Notes: generated from the sequence alone by a model not told the origin. Numbered from the stretch's first letter, positions 34,496 through 43,315 are shown. The stretch is 64,000 bases of DNA from Paraburkholderia silvatlantica (GCF_003096715.1 NZ_QEOL01000015.1:1-64000), one strand, 5' to 3'. A program made the numbers and translations.

Positions 34496-36049
34496 ATGGC
34501 GTTGACGAAGTTTGCTGGGGCCTTTCTGGCACGCCCAACTCTTTTCATCGTAGGAGCGGCTGCAGCCGCTATAGCGCTGGCGTCCGTCGTTGCCTTGGCG
34601 CTCTACGATATGCGCCTGGATGCCTTTGCGCGCGCACGCGACGCCGCGGATAATATCTCTCTCATTCTGCAGCGCGATATTGAACGCAACATCGAGGTTT
34701 ACGAACTGTCGTTGGAAGCAGTTATTGACGGCGTCGGCGACCCGGCCGTCGAGCAATTGCCACCACAGATTCGTCAGCGTGTCCTCTTCGACAGGTTAAC
34801 CGACGCCAAGGACATGGGCTCTCTCCTGGTCACGAACTCTGCGGGTGACGTCGTTATCGATTCTCGCTCGGTACCACCTAGAAGGGTCAATGTCCGTGAC
34901 CGGGATTACTTCACGATTCAACAGCAATCGGCGGACGCCGGGCTTTATATCAGCAAACCATTCTCACCGCGTATAACAAAGCCTGAGACATCTATTGGAT
35001 TGAGCCGACGGCTGACGGACGGCCGCGGCCAGTTTGCCGGCATCGTTGTCGGGACACTCCGGCTGAACTACTTCCACCGCCTCTTTGAAGGGACGACGCT
35101 TGGTGACCACGGCTCCATCACATTGGTGCGACCCGATGGAACGGTCTTGATGCGACGCCCCTATAACCAGCGGGAAGTCGGACAAAGCATTGCAGGGCCC
35201 CCATCATTCAATCCACTCATTCAAGCGGACCGAGGCAGCTATGTTGGCACTGCGACGCTGGACGGTGCCAAGCGCCTGTATAGTTTTAGACATGTCGGGA
35301 AATACCCGCTAATAGTTGTTGTAGGCCTTGCGACAGAGGACATCTATGCTGAATGGAAACGGCGCGCCTGGGCCATCGGCGGGGTTGTGGCCGCACTCGA
35401 TTTTCTCATCATCGCGATGTCGGTAATGGTCTCGTGGCAATTGCGCAAGCGCCTCGAAATGGAACAGCAACTCCATCGGCTCGCCAATACCGATAGCCTA
35501 ACGGGCGTGGGCACGCGCCGTGTTCTGGATTCAGCGCTCGATGCCGAGTGGAGACGTGCCAGCAGGAATAAGCAGAGCCTCTCCCTCTTGATGGTGGATG
35601 TCGATAACTTCAAAAGCTTTAACGACAATTATGGGCACTCGACAGGAGACAGGGCGTTGAGAACCATCGCTCGCTGCATTGCTGAGAACATCTGCCGGCC
35701 CGGTGATTTCGTTGGCCGCTATGGCGGCGAAGAGTTCTGTGTACTGCTCCCGAATACCGAACTGCCAGACGCACGCCAGGTGGCTGAGAAGATTCGATCT
35801 GCGGTTTTTATGACGGACCCGGCAAACTTCGGCAGCCGATGCAGGAGACTGAGTGTAAGTATCGGCGTTGCGGTATTCGACGGCAACGCACGGCCCGGCG
35901 ACGCACCCGACCGACTCGTGGATATGGCCGACCAACGGCTTTATGAGGCAAAAGCTGCTGGTCGCAACACTGTCATGCCGCAGCAGGAACATTCAGCGGT
36001 TGAGAGGGATGTGGCGCTTCTCGACAATGTTGGCGTGGGGCTGAGGTGA
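34496..36049 (+). CDS. Membrane diguanylate cyclase with periplasmic Cache-type sensor
   Basis: Makes cyclic di-GMP from GTP; 517 residues. A membrane helix at about 12-36 and another near 290-310 enclose a periplasmic sensor of dCache type (TNSAGDVVIDSRSVPPRRVN, then RDYFTIQQQSADAGLYISKP). The cytoplasmic part is a GGDEF domain: LTGVGTRRVLDSAL, LLMVDVDNFKSFNDNYGHST with the metal Asp residues, and the active site RYGGEEFCVLLP (GGEEF). No RxxD inhibitory site is obvious before it. No EAL domain. A protein of the same architecture is cut by the right edge of the window. Confidence 0.92.
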   Translation: MALTKFAGAFLARPTLFIVGAAAAAIALASVVALALYDMRLDAFARARDAADNISLILQRDIERNIEVYELSLEAVIDGVGDPAVEQLPPQIRQRVLFDRLTDAKDMGSLLVTNSAGDVVIDSRSVPPRRVNVRDRDYFTIQQQSADAGLYISKPFSPRITKPETSIGLSRRLTDGRGQFAGIVVGTLRLNYFHRLFEGTTLGDHGSITLVRPDGTVLMRRPYNQREVGQSIAGPPSFNPLIQADRGSYVGTATLDGAKRLYSFRHVGKYPLIVVVGLATEDIYAEWKRRAWAIGGVVAALDFLIIAMSVMVSWQLRKRLEMEQQLHRLANTDSLTGVGTRRVLDSALDAEWRRASRNKQSLSLLMVDVDNFKSFNDNYGHSTGDRALRTIARCIAENICRPGDFVGRYGGEEFCVLLPNTELPDARQVAEKIRSAVFMTDPANFGSRCRRLSVSIGVAVFDGNARPGDAPDRLVDMADQRLYEAKAAGRNTVMPQQEHSAVERDVALLDNVGVGLR

Positions 36050-36642
36050 GTCACGAACTGATGGCGCGTAATCGCGTCGTTGGTCGGCGGGAGTAGGTCT
36101 AGGTCGACCCTTGCGCGCGTGCTGTACTTCCACGTCGGCAGCGGCTATGTGAGCAGCGCCACGCGCGCTTGATGCAGCGGAACTCACGGTCACCGTCCTT
36201 CCCGCAACCGCTATGCCTCGTTACTTCGCAGACTTCGAAGCACGCTATCGCGTCACGCTCATCGCCTCCATCTCGCGGATGGACTTCGGCGCACGGGGCG
36301 CAAAAAGGTCCGCCAGACTACCGGCCAAACCGAGGACGATAACCACGCGGACCATCGATTCAAGCGATACCTGCTTGGCGTGAGGCAGTGCACAGTCATC
36401 GCCCGTATTTTGTTGACACTGCCCGGTGCGATACACAGTGCGTCCTCGACACAATAGTCCAGCGTGCGTTTGTCTTTGGTAGATGTCACCTGAGTCATAT
36501 CCGCCTCCGCTGCGTAACAAGCTCAGTGTGCTACAAGTGGCAGGCGCTCAAGCAAGGTCAACTTGAAAAAGCGAGGGCCGCCGCAAAAGCTTTCACCGAA
36601 CGCTAGTCGTTAACCTCCGTGGCCGGGAGAGGCGGAGCTTGA
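36050..36642. other. Poorly resolved stretch before the WYL relic
   Basis: No gene can be supported. On the minus strand around 36245-36500 one frame ends in a hydrophobic segment (VRVVIVLGLAGSLADLFAPR) while another starts MTQVTSTKDKRTLDYCVED. These could be halves of a small frameshifted membrane protein but no family is recognised. Confidence 0.35.
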
Positions 36643-36801
36643 GTGAGCCGCGTAATCGTGACAGTAGTCCCCAGCGTAAAGCTGCGATGGTGGCTTCGCT
36701 CGCTCGGCGCAGCCGCCGAAATTCTGGGGCCCTCCGCGTTACGCGAGGAATTCGCGCGCGAGGCGGCTGCGCTATCGAAGCGTTACGGCAATTCCGCTTG
36801 A
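36643..36801 (+). pseudogene. WYL-domain regulator, C-terminal fragment
   Basis: A 52-codon frame reads VSRVIVTVVPSVKLRWWLRS, then LGAAAEILGPSALREEFARE and AAALSKRYGNSA. This pattern (..WW..S.G...EIL.P..LRE....EA..L...Y) is that of the extreme C-terminus (WCX part) of WYL regulators. A stop codon precedes it directly, so the rest of the gene is absent. WYL proteins often regulate phage-defence loci (BrxR, CapW); here it lies just before the Sir2 gene. Confidence 0.5.
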
Positions 36802-36844
36802 ATCGCGTAATCGACAAATCAAACAGCGTAATCGGGGGTAGCAG

Positions 36845-37690
36845 GTGGAAAGCGACATTGCAATCAGATTGGCAGCCGACTGGATTCGCGACGCAGATGG
36901 GCTGCTCATCACTGCGGGCGCCGGCATGGGAGTGGATTCCGGGCTACCCGATTTCCGGGGAACCGAGGGGTTCTGGCGCGCCTATCCAGCGCTGCGCCAT
37001 CATGGATTCTCGTTCGAAGACATCGCCAACCCATCTGGCTTTGCGAGCAATCCGCGCCTGAGCTGGGGATTCTATGGGCACCGCCTGGCGCTCTATCGTG
37101 CCACCGTGCCCCATGCCGGATTCGGCATCCTTCTGAAGTGGGCGTCGGCGATGCAGCACGGTGCCTTCGTGTTCACGAGCAATGTCGACGGCCAGTTCCA
37201 GAAAGCCGGTTTTGATGTCGAGCGCATCATGGAATGCCATGGAACCATCCACCGGCTGCAGTGCGTCGAGGCTTGCACCGATAACACCTGGCCGGCGGAT
37301 GATTTTTCTCCCGTCGTCAACGAATCGAGTTGCCTGCTCGAGAACGAGATGCCGAGGTGTCCGCACTGCGGTGGGCTCGCGCGACCGAACATCCTGATGT
37401 TCGGCGACTGGGGGTGGATAAGTAGATATGTGGACCGGCAGGAGGAACAGTTGAACGTATGGCTAAAGTCTGTGGAAAATCTAGCCGTATTTGAATTAGG
37501 CGCAGGCCAGGCTGTCCCGACTGTCAGGCGATTCAGTGAGCGGAATGGGCCTCGCGTTATCCGTATTAATCCTCGCGAGCCCGCAATTTCGTCGAAGGCA
37601 GGGGTGGGTATCGCATTCAGCGCGCTAGATGCGCTGCAGCGCGTAGATGAATACCTTGGCGAGACGGACGACTCATCGCCAGAAGAATGA
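36845..37690 (+). CDS. Sir2 family NAD-dependent protein deacylase
   Basis: A 281-residue sirtuin that removes acyl groups from lysine using NAD+. The NAD site GAGMGVDSGLPDFRG is at residues 25-39, TSNVDGQF at 111-118, the catalytic His at 132 in ECHGTIHRLQ, and zinc Cys residues at about 140, 144, 172 and 175. The start is a GTG after a GGGGG run; the frame is intact. The next gene begins 16 bases after its stop, so the two form an operon. The sequence resembles stand-alone bacterial Sir2 deacetylases more than the large Sir2 NADases of defence systems; a defence role is only a possibility. Confidence 0.9.
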   Translation: MESDIAIRLAADWIRDADGLLITAGAGMGVDSGLPDFRGTEGFWRAYPALRHHGFSFEDIANPSGFASNPRLSWGFYGHRLALYRATVPHAGFGILLKWASAMQHGAFVFTSNVDGQFQKAGFDVERIMECHGTIHRLQCVEACTDNTWPADDFSPVVNESSCLLENEMPRCPHCGGLARPNILMFGDWGWISRYVDRQEEQLNVWLKSVENLAVFELGAGQAVPTVRRFSERNGPRVIRINPREPAISSKAGVGIAFSALDALQRVDEYLGETDDSSPEE

Positions 37691-37706
37691 ATCGGTGTCA
37701 GGAAAA

Positions 37707-38735
37707 ATGAAAATGCGAATTTCTCTATCCGAGTTGGTTCAGGTAGTTGACCACAATCAAGTTATGGGGCAGTCGTTTTCCTTCAATCCAAAAAATTGGG
37801 AGCGTTATCTTGAGGTCGATGTTGCTCTAGCTAAGCTCGGTTACACGGAGGAGCAACGCGCGTCTGGATTTTCTCTTAGCCGCCAAGCTGTGATTGGTAT
37901 GCTGCAGTCTCACGACTTGGTACATGCGGCGGTACTAGTGCTTATCTGGGGCTATCCTCGTGGCGTTGTCGGTCCGGGCAATCAGGACACGGTGCGCGCA
38001 ACCTTGCGAGCCGCCCAGAAAATTGGCGATGAAATGGCAACGGCGACTGGTGATTCGAAACTGGATGTAGTTATCTCAAAGCTCTTGATTCCTTACGTTG
38101 GCATCTCGACTCTTTCTAAGATATTGTATTTCGCGGGGCTGCAAACTCAGGAAGGCAGGGCTCTCATCTATGACCAGATGGTCATGCGAGCTCTTCATTA
38201 CCATAGATTTGACGAGTATGGGGACTGGCCTGAATATAAGTCTGGCCAGCAACGACAGACATACGCACATTTTGTCCGTCGGACTAAGGCGGCTGCGGAG
38301 AAACTTGGCTGCAGCCCAGATGTTATCGAGTACGCGTTGTTTTCTGAGGGGCAGAGACTAGGGCCAGGTAAGAAAACAAAACGCAATATCTACCGGCCTG
38401 TGATTGAAGGCGGTCGAAATCAACTTTGTACGCTAAAAGAACAGGTACCGTTCGAATTCGAGAAATATGACGATGGATGTATCAAATTTTTCTATGGCCG
38501 TGACCTTCGGCTGAGCACTAAAATTCATGCTGATGACATTCAAGGTCTGAGAAGATGCTTTAATGGGATGTCAGTCCCTTTGACGTGCAAAAGCGGTGAG
38601 AGCATCGACGGATGGCTCCGTGAAAATGTGACGAAGGTGCGTGTTGCCTCGTACGTTGGGCCGGTACTCATTCATCTAGGGTACGCGAGCAGAGATGCGG
38701 ATAATATTTCTTTTCCCGCACTCCCAGATGAATAG
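37707..38735 (+). CDS. OGG-fold DNA glycosylase-like protein with extra C-terminal domain
   Basis: A 342-residue protein. Residues about 60-215 look like the HhH-GPD core of the 8-oxoguanine glycosylase-like (OGG-fold) family. IPYVGISTLSKILYFAGLQ (129-147) matches the hairpin with its Lys, and RALIYDQMVMRAL (151-163) carries the Asp that normally follows it. The C-terminal 110 residues (KEQVPFEFEKYDDGCIKFFY to the end) are not recognised. Base composition is visibly AT-richer than the flanks and codon use (ctt, tct, gtt) is unlike the host, a sign of transfer. ATG at 37707 or 37713 (better spaced from AGGA) may be used. It is co-transcribed with sir2. Confidence 0.6.
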   Translation: MKMRISLSELVQVVDHNQVMGQSFSFNPKNWERYLEVDVALAKLGYTEEQRASGFSLSRQAVIGMLQSHDLVHAAVLVLIWGYPRGVVGPGNQDTVRATLRAAQKIGDEMATATGDSKLDVVISKLLIPYVGISTLSKILYFAGLQTQEGRALIYDQMVMRALHYHRFDEYGDWPEYKSGQQRQTYAHFVRRTKAAAEKLGCSPDVIEYALFSEGQRLGPGKKTKRNIYRPVIEGGRNQLCTLKEQVPFEFEKYDDGCIKFFYGRDLRLSTKIHADDIQGLRRCFNGMSVPLTCKSGESIDGWLRENVTKVRVASYVGPVLIHLGYASRDADNISFPALPDE

Positions 38736-38747
38736 CGCGAAAGGGCT

Positions 38748-38990
38748 ACTCTGCTCTTCCGGTCGGAGATCGAGCAGGCATACGCCCGTCTCGCTAAACA
38801 TCCGAACATTGGATCTCCCCGTTACGCGTACGAGTTGGACATACCAGGCCTGCGATCGTGGCCGCTTGATCGCTACCCGCATGTGATCTTCTACATCGAG
38901 CGCAAGGATTACGTCGAGGTCTGGCGCGTGCTCAACGGTAAACGCGATATCCCGTCGTGGCTGTTGAACGATGACAGCGAGCTTCATTGA
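38748..38990 (+). pseudogene. RelE/ParE toxin, N-terminally truncated
   Basis: The frame reads TLLFRSEIEQAYARLAKHPN, then IGSPRYAYELDIPGLRSWPL and HVIFYIERKDYVEVWRVLNG, ending SWLLNDDSELH. This is the ParE-like toxin fold: the YP.vIFY and V.RVL motifs are present. The first 15 or so residues and any antitoxin gene are missing; the frame runs straight on from the stop codon of the OGG-fold gene, so it has no start of its own. An inactive relic. Confidence 0.65.
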
Positions 38991-39136
38991 CGCTTGCTGG
39001 GCGGTACCCGCGAGCGTCCAGCAAAATGGAGGTGGGTAGTCCACTTGACGATGAAGCTCGCGCCGAGCTGCAGTGCTTCCTTGTGGTCGGCGCAACGCTT
39101 TGCGTTCGCCGGCGAGGGTGTGTGGGCTCTCCTAAA

Positions 39137-39838
39137 CTATGCCGCGTCGCGCTTCCCGGTGTTCAGCGCTTCGGCTTTGGCCAGCGCGTTTAATTCCCGC
39201 GGCTCCAGTATCGCCGTCGCCGCGCCGTGTCTCGCAACGGCGAGCATCGCCTGTCCGACGTCGGCGGTCGTCACCAGCCGGTCGCCGAGTGTCGCTCGCA
39301 ACAGCGGCCAGACCGGCTTCATCAGCACATAGAGCGCGTGATAGAGGCGCGTCTTCGAGCGTATGCCTTCGAGCGGCTCAATCGCGCCGGGCCGGAACAG
39401 ATACACCGCGCGAAATCCCGCGTGCTGCAACGCGTTCTCGGTTCGTCCTTTCACGCGCGCCCACATGCTGCGGCCGCGCTCGCTGCTGTCGGTGCCCGCT
39501 CCCGAGACGTAGACGAAAGTCATCGCCGGATTCAGGCGCGCCAGCGTGGCGGCGATCGCCATCGTGAGGTCATAGGTCACGCGCGAATATTCGGCCTCGG
39601 ACATGCCGACCGACGACACGCCGAGACAAAAAAAGCATGCGTCGTAGCCCGTCAGTTCGGATTCGGCCGCGTGGATATCGGCCAGATCGGGCAACAGCGT
39701 TTCGCACAGTTTCGCGTGACGGACGCCCGTTTCGCGGCGTCCGACCGCGCGCACGAGTTCGACGTCGTCCGCGCGCAGGCATTCGCGCAGCACGCCCTGG
39801 CCGACCATGCCAGTCGCTCCGTAGATCAGCACTTTCAT
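39137..39838 (-). CDS. NAD(P)-binding Rossmann protein (atypical SDR, epimerase-like)
   Basis: A 233-residue single-domain protein starting MKVLIYGATGMVGQGVLREC, the NAD(P) motif GATGMVGQG. YDACFFCLGVSSVGMSEAEY, MTFVYVSGAGTDSSERGRSM and the tail LEPRELNALAKAEALN fit a family of small NAD-binding oxidoreductases near NAD-dependent epimerases and HTATIP2-like proteins. The Tyr-x3-Lys pair is not evident, so it may be regulatory or have a different mechanism. It follows the SDR gene by 76 bases in the same direction and is probably under the TetR regulator upstream. Confidence 0.78.
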   Translation of the reverse strand: MKVLIYGATGMVGQGVLRECLRADDVELVRAVGRRETGVRHAKLCETLLPDLADIHAAESELTGYDACFFCLGVSSVGMSEAEYSRVTYDLTMAIAATLARLNPAMTFVYVSGAGTDSSERGRSMWARVKGRTENALQHAGFRAVYLFRPGAIEPLEGIRSKTRLYHALYVLMKPVWPLLRATLGDRLVTTADVGQAMLAVARHGAATAILEPRELNALAKAEALNTGKRDAA

Positions 39839-39914
39839 GAGGTTCCCGAATCACGGTTATTGTCGACGAGCGTACAGGACGCGCCTTAGCGCGGTCCTGC
39901 GCGCTCGCGGCGGC

Positions 39915-40778
39915 TCAATCGCGCGGCATGCCCGCAATCGTGCCCGCCGAGCCGAAATCAGTGGACAACGTGACGTCGCGCCAGCGTTCTCCCTCGGCGG
40001 CGCGTGCGGCGTCGGCGGCGTTCGAGAACTGTAGCGCATCGCTGCCGAGCAGCAGGTGGGCGGGCGGCGCGTTGTGGCGCGTCAGTTGCAGGACCACTTG
40101 CGCGACGCGCGTGGGATCGCCGCGCTCCTTGCCGATGTGGTCGGCGAAGAGCTTCAGCAGCGCGCCGATCGACGGCTCGTACTCGGGCAGCAGCGGGGGA
40201 ATCCGGGAGCCGGCTTCGGTGCCCCAGTCCGTCGCCATGCCGCCGGGTTCGAGCGCCGTCATGTGGATGCCGATAGGCGCGAGTTCCTGGCGCAGCACTT
40301 CGGTAAAGCCGCCGACCGCCCATTTGGCCGACTGGTAAGCGGCGAGACCGGCATTGCCGATCCGCCCGCCCACCGACGAAACATGCAGGATATGCCCGGA
40401 CTTCTGTGCGCGCATGACGGGCAGCACCGCGCGCGTGACGTTGACGACGCCATAGAAGTTCGTGTCGATCTGCGCGCGGAAGTCGTCTTCGGGGCTTTGC
40501 TCGAAGGGTGAGATGTGGCCAAAGCCCGCGTTATTGACGAGCACGTCGATGCGGCCGAACGCATCGACCGCGGCTTGCACGGCCGAGCGCGCCGCCGCGG
40601 GATCGGTGACGTCGAGCGCGGCGGTTTTAACGCGTTCGCCATAGCGGGCCGCGAGATCGTCGAGACGCCGTGGGTCGCGCGCCGTGGCGAGCACGCGTTC
40701 GCCCGCTTCCAGCGCGGCTTCGACGATATGACGGCCAAGGCCGCGGGCACTGCCGGTGACAAGCCAGACTTTCGACAT
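39915..40778 (-). CDS. Short-chain dehydrogenase/reductase (SDR)
   Basis: A classical NAD(P)-dependent oxidoreductase of 287 residues. The coenzyme motif is TGSARGLGRHI, the structural motif NNAGFGHISPFE, and the catalytic Ser...Tyr-x3-Lys is seen in HVSSVGGRIGNAG and AAYQSAKWAVGGF. The N-terminal ATG has AAGGAGCTCATC before it. It lies 65 bases after the TetR gene, with the palindrome ATGAGTG-N6-CACTCAT in that gap, so it is probably a target of that repressor. The substrate cannot be inferred. Confidence 0.92.
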   Translation of the reverse strand: MSKVWLVTGSARGLGRHIVEAALEAGERVLATARDPRRLDDLAARYGERVKTAALDVTDPAAARSAVQAAVDAFGRIDVLVNNAGFGHISPFEQSPEDDFRAQIDTNFYGVVNVTRAVLPVMRAQKSGHILHVSSVGGRIGNAGLAAYQSAKWAVGGFTEVLRQELAPIGIHMTALEPGGMATDWGTEAGSRIPPLLPEYEPSIGALLKLFADHIGKERGDPTRVAQVVLQLTRHNAPPAHLLLGSDALQFSNAADAARAAEGERWRDVTLSTDFGSAGTIAGMPRD

Positions 40779-40800
40779 GATGAGCTCCTTTGCTCAATAA

Positions 40801-40820
40801 ATGAGTGTGTATTCACTCAT
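40801..40820. promoter_or_regulatory. TetR operator before the SDR gene
   Basis: ATGAGTG and CACTCAT flank the spacer TGTATT as a perfect 7-6-7 inverted repeat, 23 bases upstream of the SDR start codon. A near-identical site lies upstream of the tetR gene at 41440-41459, with the same arm length and spacer. Confidence 0.7.
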
Positions 40821-40843
40821 TAATCAATTAAAAAAACGCGCAC

Positions 40844-41416
40844 TCAAGTATGCGCAATGGCGTTCCAGAAAGCGTTGAAACCGGCGTCGCAGTAGCGATC
40901 GCGTTGCGCCGGTTCGCGCACGATGAAATCCATGGTCGTTTCGGCGAGCGCACCCATGATCGCCGAGGCGAAAGCCGGGGAGTGTCCTTGCAGATGGCCT
41001 TGCGCGGTGCAGTTTTCGATGAGTGTGCCTGCCTCCGCGAAGGCCTGCATGCCGGCGGCGCGCGATTGTTCGGTGACGCGTTCGGAGGCGCTCAGGACCA
41101 GCATGACCTTGCGTTTATCCGGGTTGGCGACACCCCAGCCCACGTAGCGCCGCCAGAGATGCTGTGCGCGCTCGCGCATGCTGGCGTCGCGCGGAAACTC
41201 GGGCACCAGTGCCTCGCGCAACTCGGCTTTGATGGACAGGTAGAGCGCGTTGAGCAGTTCGTCCTTGTTGTCGAAATAGGTAAAGAGCGTGCCTTCGGCG
41301 ACGCCCGCCATCTTCGCGATCCTGGCCGTGGGTGCGCCCAATCCCTGTTCAGCCATTATGTGGATGGCGGCGGCAAGGATGGCGTTGCGCTTGTCTTCGC
41401 TTTTCGGGCGGGCCAT
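40844..41416 (-). CDS. TetR/AcrR family transcriptional regulator
   Basis: A 190-residue repressor. The N-terminal HTH is ARPKSEDKRNAILAAAIHIM, then AQ-type helices and ARIAKMAGVAEGTLFTYFDN with KDELLNALY. ATG at 41416 is used because it directly precedes ARPKSED, the usual start; a longer frame upstream would cover the operator. It is the first gene of a unit with the SDR and the Rossmann protein. Two sites with the same 7-6-7 dyad, one before its own gene and one before the SDR, support autoregulation and control of both. Confidence 0.9.
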   Translation of the reverse strand: MARPKSEDKRNAILAAAIHIMAEQGLGAPTARIAKMAGVAEGTLFTYFDNKDELLNALYLSIKAELREALVPEFPRDASMRERAQHLWRRYVGWGVANPDKRKVMLVLSASERVTEQSRAAGMQAFAEAGTLIENCTAQGHLQGHSPAFASAIMGALAETTMDFIVREPAQRDRYCDAGFNAFWNAIAHT

Positions 41417-41439
41417 GGGATACAGTATGAACAGAATGG

Positions 41440-41459
41440 ATGAGTGATTGCTCAATCAT
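41440..41459. promoter_or_regulatory. TetR operator before tetR
   Basis: ATGAGTG (41440-41446), spacer ATTGCT, and CAATCAT (41453-41459) form the same 7-6-7 dyad as at 40801-40820 with one mismatch. It lies 24 bases before the tetR start and overlaps the stop codon of the ureohydrolase gene. Confidence 0.65.
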
Positions 41460-42438
41460 ACCTCATGTTCTCCATGTGCAGCCTCGACATGCCCGGGTTG
41501 CGCGCGAATAGACAGAGCATCTCGTACATCAGCGTGGCGGCCACGAGTGCGGTGTTGCCTGACGGATCGTAAGGTGGCGAGACCTCCACGACGTCGCCGC
41601 CCACCCAGTTCAGGCCGTCGAGTCCGCGCAGCAGCGCCAGCGTTTCGCGCGTCGTGAGGCCGCCGATTTCGGGCGTGCCGGTGCCGGGCGTGAAGACCGG
41701 GTCCAGGCCGTCGACGTCGAGCGAAAGATAGACCGGCGCGTCGCCCACGATCCGTCTTGCTTCGGCGGCGATGGCGGCGGGGCCGAGCGCCTCGAATTCC
41801 TCGATGAACACCACGCGCATGCCGTGGTCGAGCGAATAGCGCCACCCCTCGTCGGTGTTCTGCGCGCCGCGTATGCCGATCTGGATCGTGCGCGTGGGAT
41901 CGAGCAGGCCGGCTTCCACCGCGCGTCGGAACGGCGCGCCGTGCGTGAATTTCGAGCCTTTGTACGCGTCCCAGGTGTCGGTGTGCGCGTCGATATGCAC
42001 GAGCGCGAGCGGCGTCTGCGCGGCTTGCGCCGCGCCAATCGCCTGGAAGATCGGAAAGGTAATCGAATGGTCGCCGCCTGCAATCAGCGCGCGTTTCCCG
42101 GCGCGAAACACAGGCTCGAAGAACGCGCGGATATCGGCGTGTGCGCGCTCGATGTCGTAGAGATGCTCGAACGGCACGTCGCCGATATCGGCGACGCGGC
42201 AGGCCGCGAAGGGATTGAAACGCGTGACGTGATGGATCGCGCGCATCATCGTCGACATGTTGCGGATCTCGCGCGGGCCGAAGCGCGCGCCGGGCCGCGC
42301 GGTCACGCCGCCGTCGTAGGGCACGCCCGCAAGCGCGATGTCGTAGTCCTGCGGGTCGCGCGCGAACGGCACGCGCATGAAGGTGGGGATGCCGGCGAAA
42401 CGCGGCATCTGCATCTGCGAGAGGTCGGTCTGGGTCAT
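41452..42438 (-). CDS. Arginase/agmatinase family ureohydrolase
   Basis: A binuclear metal hydrolase of 328 residues that cleaves a guanidino compound to an amine and urea. Metal ligands are visible: H124 in GGDHSITFPI, D150/H152/D154 in HIDAHTDTWDA, D241/D243 in SLDVDGLDPVF. Sequence near ARPGARFGPREIR is of the agmatinase/guanidinobutyrase type. It ends the operon 48350-41452 with an ABC transporter, an amidohydrolase and a DUF1989 protein. Possible substrates are agmatine, 4-guanidinobutyrate, 3-guanidinopropionate or guanidine; the sequence does not decide. Calling it speB would be premature. Confidence 0.88.
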   Translation of the reverse strand: MTQTDLSQMQMPRFAGIPTFMRVPFARDPQDYDIALAGVPYDGGVTARPGARFGPREIRNMSTMMRAIHHVTRFNPFAACRVADIGDVPFEHLYDIERAHADIRAFFEPVFRAGKRALIAGGDHSITFPIFQAIGAAQAAQTPLALVHIDAHTDTWDAYKGSKFTHGAPFRRAVEAGLLDPTRTIQIGIRGAQNTDEGWRYSLDHGMRVVFIEEFEALGPAAIAAEARRIVGDAPVYLSLDVDGLDPVFTPGTGTPEIGGLTTRETLALLRGLDGLNWVGGDVVEVSPPYDPSGNTALVAATLMYEMLCLFARNPGMSRLHMENMRYD

Positions 42439-42450
42439 CTGCGGGAGTAC

Positions 42451-43236
42451 TCAGAAGGTCGGCGGGGTGTTGATCCACAAGACGCGCGTGACGGTGTCGC
42501 CGGGATTGCGGTAGCTGTGCGGTTCGGTGCTCGGAAAGTAGAAAGAGTCGCCGGCCTGCAGACGCCAGGTGTCGTCGCCGAGTGTGAGTTCGAGTTCGCC
42601 TTCGAGCACGTAGCCGAGTTCTTCGCCCGCGTGACTGATCTGCTCGTCGCTGCGCGCTTGCGGTTCGAGCACGTGGATGTCGCCTTGCAGCAGACGTCCC
42701 GGCCCCGGCACGACGAGGCGTTCGAGCACGATCGTGCGTTGCGCGGAGCGACCGCGCGCGCCCTGCGCCGCAGGAAAGCGCACGGCGGGCCGTTCGCTCG
42801 CGCGCTGCACCGGCGTAGCGGATGCGGCCGGCCCCGAGACCAGCGCCGCGACGTTGGTGTCGAGCGCCAGCGCGAGCCGGTGCAGCGTGGCGAGCGAGGG
42901 CGTGGCGTGGCCGCCTTCGACCTTCGACAGCAGGCTCTCCGAGCAGCCCGCCTGTTCCGCGAGCGCCTTGAGCGTCATCTGCTGCACCAGGCGCGCGTGG
43001 CGCAGGCGCGTGCCGAGGCCGTCCGAGCCGTTCGACGCGGCGCCTTGCGCCCCGCCTGCCGCGCGCGTGGCGGTTTTGACCGCGGCCCTGGGCGCGGTTT
43101 TCGGCGCCACCTTTCGAGCAACCTTCACGGCGGCTTTCGGCTCCGCCTGCCTGGAGGTGGGGGCGGCGCGCGTACCCGCACCCGCGCGGAGGGGACGGGC
43201 GGCGCCCGTCGAGGAAGAACGTTTGTCGTTGGCCAC
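42451..43236 (-). CDS. XRE-family regulator with C-terminal cupin (PuuR-like)
   Basis: A 261-residue regulator. Residues 1-72 are a low-complexity Ala/Lys/Arg tail; 75-130 hold the HTH (GLGTRLRHARLVQQMTLKAL, then AEQAGCSESLLSKVEGGHAT). The C-terminal cupin includes ISHAGEELGYVLEGELELTL and GDSFYFPSTEPHSYRNPGDT. Domain order is that of PuuR, the regulator of putrescine use. A GTG serves as start. It lies inside the operon just before the ureohydrolase, 12 bases away, and probably senses a pathway intermediate. Confidence 0.88.
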   Translation of the reverse strand: MANDKRSSSTGAARPLRAGAGTRAAPTSRQAEPKAAVKVARKVAPKTAPRAAVKTATRAAGGAQGAASNGSDGLGTRLRHARLVQQMTLKALAEQAGCSESLLSKVEGGHATPSLATLHRLALALDTNVAALVSGPAASATPVQRASERPAVRFPAAQGARGRSAQRTIVLERLVVPGPGRLLQGDIHVLEPQARSDEQISHAGEELGYVLEGELELTLGDDTWRLQAGDSFYFPSTEPHSYRNPGDTVTRVLWINTPPTF

Positions 43237-43315
43237 GTGTGTGTTTCCGTCGATCGGAGAGATCAGGGCGAAGGCGTTATCGGCGCGATCGCCGCTATCG
43301 CCGGTATTGCGCGCG

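Noticed and set aside
41452..42438. Naming the ureohydrolase speB (agmatinase)
   Set aside because: Metal ligands are conserved across the whole arginase family; the neighbours point to guanidino or ureido compounds in general rather than to agmatine.
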